64,000 nt of DNA from an uncultured Clostridium sp. (GTDB lineage: Bacteria; Bacillota; Clostridia; Clostridiales; Clostridiaceae): contig NZ_CAMQZG010000005.1 of NCBI RefSeq assembly GCF_947039605.1, positions 1-64,000 on the forward strand. The letters run 5' to 3'. Each line of letters opens with the position of its first letter. Within the stretch, counting starts at the first letter, position 1. The notes beneath the pieces are model-generated. The model was not told the DNA's origin and ran no database searches. It was given only the letters and a program-made list of their open reading frames with translations. Shown one piece after another: positions 61,259 through 64,000 of the stretch. Both the position numbers and the translations under genes were made by a program.

Positions 61259-62878
61259 ATGGATAAATCAAAAAAAGCTCTTGTAATAATGTTCTTAGTA
61301 GGAATATTTATGGGAGCATTAGACACAGCAATCATATCACCAGCTCGTACAGTTATGGGGAATACACTTCATATATCAGCTGATGCGAGTATTTGGATAA
61401 TTACTTTATATGCGTTAATTTATGCGGTTTCAATGCCTATAATAGGTAAACTTGCAGATAGAAAAGGACTGAAAAGTATGTTTACAGTAAGCGTAGTACT
61501 TTTTGGAATAGGTTCATTATTTAGTGGACTAGCTAACTTCTTCGGAGGTTTTGAAATGCTTTTAGTAGCTAGAGTTATAGAAGCTATAGGTGCAGGTGGG
61601 ATGGTCCCAATAGCAACTGCATTTATAGGGGGGGCATTTCCACCAGAAAAAAGAGGCGCAGCTCTTGGAATGGTTGGAGGTATGAATGGTATAGCAACAC
61701 TTATAGGACCATCACTTGGTTCACTTATATTAGGTGCTTTTGGAGCAGATAGATGGGGAATATTATTCTTTATAAATATCCCTGTGGTAATAGTACTTAT
61801 AGCGGTATTACTTTCTAAGAAAATAGAAAAAGTAGAGAAACCTTTAAAGAAAATGGACTTTGCAGGAAGTATAGTTTCATCATTATTTATAGTTTCACTT
61901 ATGGCATTTATAACAAGCTTAAACTTTGTTAATCTTGCTTCTAGTTTTGAGTCAGTAAGATCATACCCATTCTTAATACTAGCAGTAATATTACTTCCAA
62001 TACTTATATTTATTGAAAGTAGAGCAGAAGATCCAATCATACATCTTAAATATTTTAAAAATAGAGGTATGGTTTTAGTATTTATAATAGCATTCTTAGT
62101 TGGTGCAGGACTTATGGTAGTAGTATTCTTACCTCAATTCTGTAGTAATGTATTAAGATTAAAACTTGGTTCAGGTGGATATTTTGTAACATTAATGGCT
62201 TTATTCTCAGGTTTTGCAGCACCAGTAGGTGGAAAACTTGTTGATAAGTTCTCAGCTAAAATTGTTTTATTAACAGGTTTTGCTTGTACAATTATTGGAA
62301 CTTTAATATTAGCATTTGCAGTTACATCAACTCTAAGTGCAGTGGCACTAGTTATAGGGCTTGCATTTATGGGTCTTGGAGTAGGTCTAACTATGGGTAC
62401 ACCACTTAATTACTTTGTTCAAACTTCAGTGCCAAAAGAAGAAATTGCATCAGCACAATCTACATTATCTCTAATTAGATCACTTGGAATTGCTTTATCT
62501 CCTAATTTATTAGTTGGATTTATAGCACAAGCTGGTTCAAATATGCAAGGAAGTTTAATGGCAGTATTACCTCATGCACAAGGCATGGCAAGTAGTATGT
62601 CAATTAAGTCTACATCAGCAATGGAGAGTGCTTTCCAAAATGCTAATGTAACAACAGTATTCTCAGTAATTAAAAAATATGTTGTAGGGGCAATGCCAGC
62701 GCAAATGCAAGTAGGCTACTCAGCACAACTTGATAAAATAAAAGTAACTATAGAAACAACATATCAAACAGTAATGAATAATGGATTTGAAAAAATGTTT
62801 ATAACACTTGCAATCATTGGAGGTCTTGCATTTATCGCAGCACTTGCAATGCCAAAAAAAATTAAACAAGTAGCATAA
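61259..62878 (+). CDS. DHA2-type (QacA/EmrB) MFS drug exporter
   Basis: This 539-residue transporter has fourteen predicted membrane helices, the DHA2 layout of QacA, EmrB and LmrB. Signature parts are GALDTAIISPARTVMGN in helix 1, GKLADRKGLKSMF (motif A), LLVARVIEAIGAGGMVPIATAF (motif C region) and GMVGGMNGIATLIGPSLGSLI. An outer loop of about 100 residues lies before the last helix (from MQGSLMAVLPHAQGMA). It would export hydrophobic drugs using the proton gradient. An AAGGAGG ribosome binding site precedes the ATG. A MerR-type promoter drives it, and it is the only gene in its unit. Confidence 0.93.
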   Translation: MDKSKKALVIMFLVGIFMGALDTAIISPARTVMGNTLHISADASIWIITLYALIYAVSMPIIGKLADRKGLKSMFTVSVVLFGIGSLFSGLANFFGGFEMLLVARVIEAIGAGGMVPIATAFIGGAFPPEKRGAALGMVGGMNGIATLIGPSLGSLILGAFGADRWGILFFINIPVVIVLIAVLLSKKIEKVEKPLKKMDFAGSIVSSLFIVSLMAFITSLNFVNLASSFESVRSYPFLILAVILLPILIFIESRAEDPIIHLKYFKNRGMVLVFIIAFLVGAGLMVVVFLPQFCSNVLRLKLGSGGYFVTLMALFSGFAAPVGGKLVDKFSAKIVLLTGFACTIIGTLILAFAVTSTLSAVALVIGLAFMGLGVGLTMGTPLNYFVQTSVPKEEIASAQSTLSLIRSLGIALSPNLLVGFIAQAGSNMQGSLMAVLPHAQGMASSMSIKSTSAMESAFQNANVTTVFSVIKKYVVGAMPAQMQVGYSAQLDKIKVTIETTYQTVMNNGFEKMFITLAIIGGLAFIAALAMPKKIKQVA

Positions 62879-62885
62879 TATATAC

Positions 62886-62922
62886 AAAATACATCATCTT
62901 AGAAATAAGATGGTGTATTTTT
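62886..62922 (+). terminator. QacA-like gene terminator
   Basis: AATACATCATCTTA pairs with TAAGATGGTGTATT around a 4-base loop and a T run follows. Confidence 0.88.
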
Positions 62923-63040
62923 TTATTCTAAAAAATATTTTGTGTATATTTTTTTATTTTTAGAAAATACTAAAAACAGTAATCAATGATTTTAGATTAC
63001 TAAGATTATTGAATGTTTTAAATTTAGGAGGATAAATTAT

Positions 63041-63187
63041 ATGAAAACAATGACGTTAAGAATGCCAGATGATTTGCATAGAGCATTAAAAGTGAAAATG
63101 GCACAACTTGATAGAACAATGCAAAATCAAATAATTGAATTAATAGAAGATTATTTAGAGCAAGAAGAAAGCAAACAACTTAATTAG
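63041..63187 (+). CDS. Ribbon-helix-helix (Arc/CopG-like) DNA-binding protein, second copy
   Basis: The 48-residue protein reads MKTMTLRMPDDLHRALKVKM then AQLDRTMQNQIIELIEDYLE and a short polar tail. This is the strand-helix-helix pattern of RHH proteins and aligns without gaps to the one at 30142 over its first 40 residues. An AGGAGG ribosome binding site stands 8 bases before the ATG. A Bro-N gene follows on the same strand after 270 bases of hairpin repeats. It probably binds within those repeats or its own promoter; this is inference. Confidence 0.8.
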   Translation: MKTMTLRMPDDLHRALKVKMAQLDRTMQNQIIELIEDYLEQEESKQLN

Positions 63188-63236
63188 GATAACTTAGTAG
63201 TAGATAAAACTATAAAGTTAGGATTAGAAGGATAAG

Positions 63237-63425
63237 AGTAAGGTTGAGCCTTCAGAGGGCTCAACCTTGAGAGGAGAGGAGAAAGGTTGAGTACTCAAAG
63301 TGTGGAACCTTAAAGTGAGTTAAATAGGCACCTGAGAGGGAGTGAGAGTAAGGTTGAGCCCTCAAAGGGCTGGAGCTTGAGAGGTTAAGACAGAGGTTGA
63401 GCCCTCAAAGGGCAGAACCTTTAAA
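63237..63425 (+). repeat. Tandem hairpin array between the second RHH and Bro genes
   Basis: Four hairpin units start near 63241, 63284, 63350 and 63393. The best is AAGGTTGAGCC...GGCTCAACCTT at 63241-63269. The third and fourth contain GGTTGAGCCCTCAAAGGGC. Units 1-2 and 3-4 form a tandem duplication of about 109 bases. The second and third units have partly decayed stems. No T runs follow, so these are not terminators. The outer AAGGTT and AACCTT match the stem bases of the hairpins at the first locus. Confidence 0.8.
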
Positions 63426-63457
63426 GGTTAAAATTTCACGAGAAAGGTGGTGAGAAT

Positions 63458-64000
63458 ATGAATGGGAAATTGAAAAAACATTTTAATGATACTGAAATTT
63501 GTACTTTTATATGGAATGGAAAACCTTGTTGGGCTGCAAATAATATTGCAGAAATGTTAGGATATATAAATACTTCTAAGACAATAATGAACTGCATAAA
63601 AAGAGAACAGTTTATTTGCAGTTTAAATAATGAATATGAAATTTTAGTTGGAGATGATTTGAAGCTTTTCAAAGGATTAATGGATGTGGAATTAAGAGAA
63701 AAATTTAAATATGCACCTAAAATAATAATTTTTTATGAGAAAGGGTTATATGGTTATTTACAATATACTGAAAAACCATTAGGTATAACCTTTAGATTTT
63801 GGATAAGAGATGAAGTTTTACCAAAAATAAGAAGAAATGGGTATTATTCAGTTGAAGAATCTAATTCTAAAAAGAAAAAATTATTAACACAGTGTAAGGT
63901 TAGTAATGATTTCGATGTGGATAAATTCCAAAGGTTAAGATTTGCAAATGAAACTATGAAGGCTTTCAAAGAAAGTTTAGATAAAGTGACAGATAATGAA
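63458..64000 (+). CDS. Bro-N-domain protein, second copy, cut by window end
   Basis: From the ATG at 63458 (AAAGGTGGTGAG upstream) 181 codons are visible and the frame runs out of the window. The Bro-N part shows EICTFIWNGKPCWAANNIAE near residue 13, IMNCIKREQFIC near 43, KYAPKIIIFYEKGLYGYL near 84, and LPKIRRNGYY near 121. It matches the protein at 29374 through about residue 130 with many identical positions. The later part is lysine-rich and helical, unlike the Ser/Glu/Pro linker of the first copy. It would be co-transcribed with the RHH gene upstream. A DNA-binding regulator of antirepressor type is likely. Confidence 0.75.
   Translation, partial: MNGKLKKHFNDTEICTFIWNGKPCWAANNIAEMLGYINTSKTIMNCIKREQFICSLNNEYEILVGDDLKLFKGLMDVELREKFKYAPKIIIFYEKGLYGYLQYTEKPLGITFRFWIRDEVLPKIRRNGYYSVEESNSKKKKLLTQCKVSNDFDVDKFQRLRFANETMKAFKESLDKVTDNE

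Noticed and set aside
61420-62040. 206-codon minus-strand frame inside the QacA-like gene
   Set aside because: It is the antisense shadow of a strongly supported transporter gene, has no ribosome binding site and is low-complexity in composition.
63237-63425. Possible CRISPR array in the repeated GGTTGAGCCCTCAAAG units
   Set aside because: The units are palindromic hairpins that differ from each other, spacing is uneven (43, 66, 43) and there are no unique spacers of equal length; a tandem duplication explains them.
63916-63924. Perfect DnaA box TGTGGATAA within the second Bro gene
   Set aside because: It encodes Val-Asp-Lys in frame; this 9-mer arises easily from those codons and has no hairpin next to it.

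Overview
The window looks like chromosomal DNA of a low-GC, Gram-positive, spore-forming anaerobe of the Clostridium sensu stricto type. Supporting signs are the very AT-rich sequence, strong AGGAGG ribosome binding sites, consensus sigma-A promoters, a T-box in front of serS, the Firmicutes-type long SRP RNA, a YtaF sporulation-type membrane protein, AddAB instead of RecBCD, and a BFD-type iron-sulfur oxidoreductase beside serS. Remembered clostridial gene order suggests a position not far from the replication origin; that is inference.

Positions 1-8700 hold core genes: the end of a tRNA-Ala, an HD protein, a UPF0182 membrane protein, a GlpA-like oxidoreductase with a small partner, T-box-controlled serS, a B3/B4 protein and three serine tRNAs. 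Positions 8700-28830 hold a YjeM-like amino acid antiporter, a metallophosphoesterase, addB and addA (split by a membrane protein, a secreted protein and pnuC), a diguanylate cyclase, a lipoprotein, cca, yhaM, a 32-residue membrane protein and pepT. Positions 28830-30700 are an accessory patch: a Bro-N-domain gene, a ribbon-helix-helix (RHH) gene, a decayed second Bro gene, a duplicated terminator and three structured hairpins linked to DnaA-box-like sequences. Positions 30700-46300 hold a second lipoprotein, a MerR regulator with two transporter units (MFS and MacB-type ABC), a six-SH3b wall protein, ytaF, sbcDC, degV and a tRNA-Arg. Positions 46400-60160 hold idi, an orphan CARF nuclease of the Card1/Can2 family, psd, a tRNA-Arg without encoded CCA, a CNNM/CorC protein, tadA, gene debris, several unknown small proteins, a CobW/permease metal operon, a YeiH-like transporter and a LytTR regulator with a degenerate receiver. 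The end holds tRNA-Ser(GGA), the SRP RNA, a MerR-type promoter driving a 14-TM drug exporter, and a second RHH-Bro cassette that runs off the window.

Connections: the serS T-box reads UCC, which matches tRNA-Ser(GGA) at 60657. AddAB and SbcCD are both recombination nucleases, and the addB leader carries three phased DnaA boxes. Three promoters with the 19-bp spacer typical of MerR control precede merR itself, the ABC exporter and the distant QacA-like exporter, which suggests an efflux regulon. The most novel-looking system is the RHH + Bro-N cassette. It occurs twice as intact modules and once as a remnant, and each locus carries its own hairpin repeats: 13-bp stems with 5-nt loops and compensatory changes in the first, a tandem hairpin array in the second. 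Other notable points are an AddB that has lost three of four iron-sulfur cysteines and a Card1-like effector with no CRISPR locus in view.
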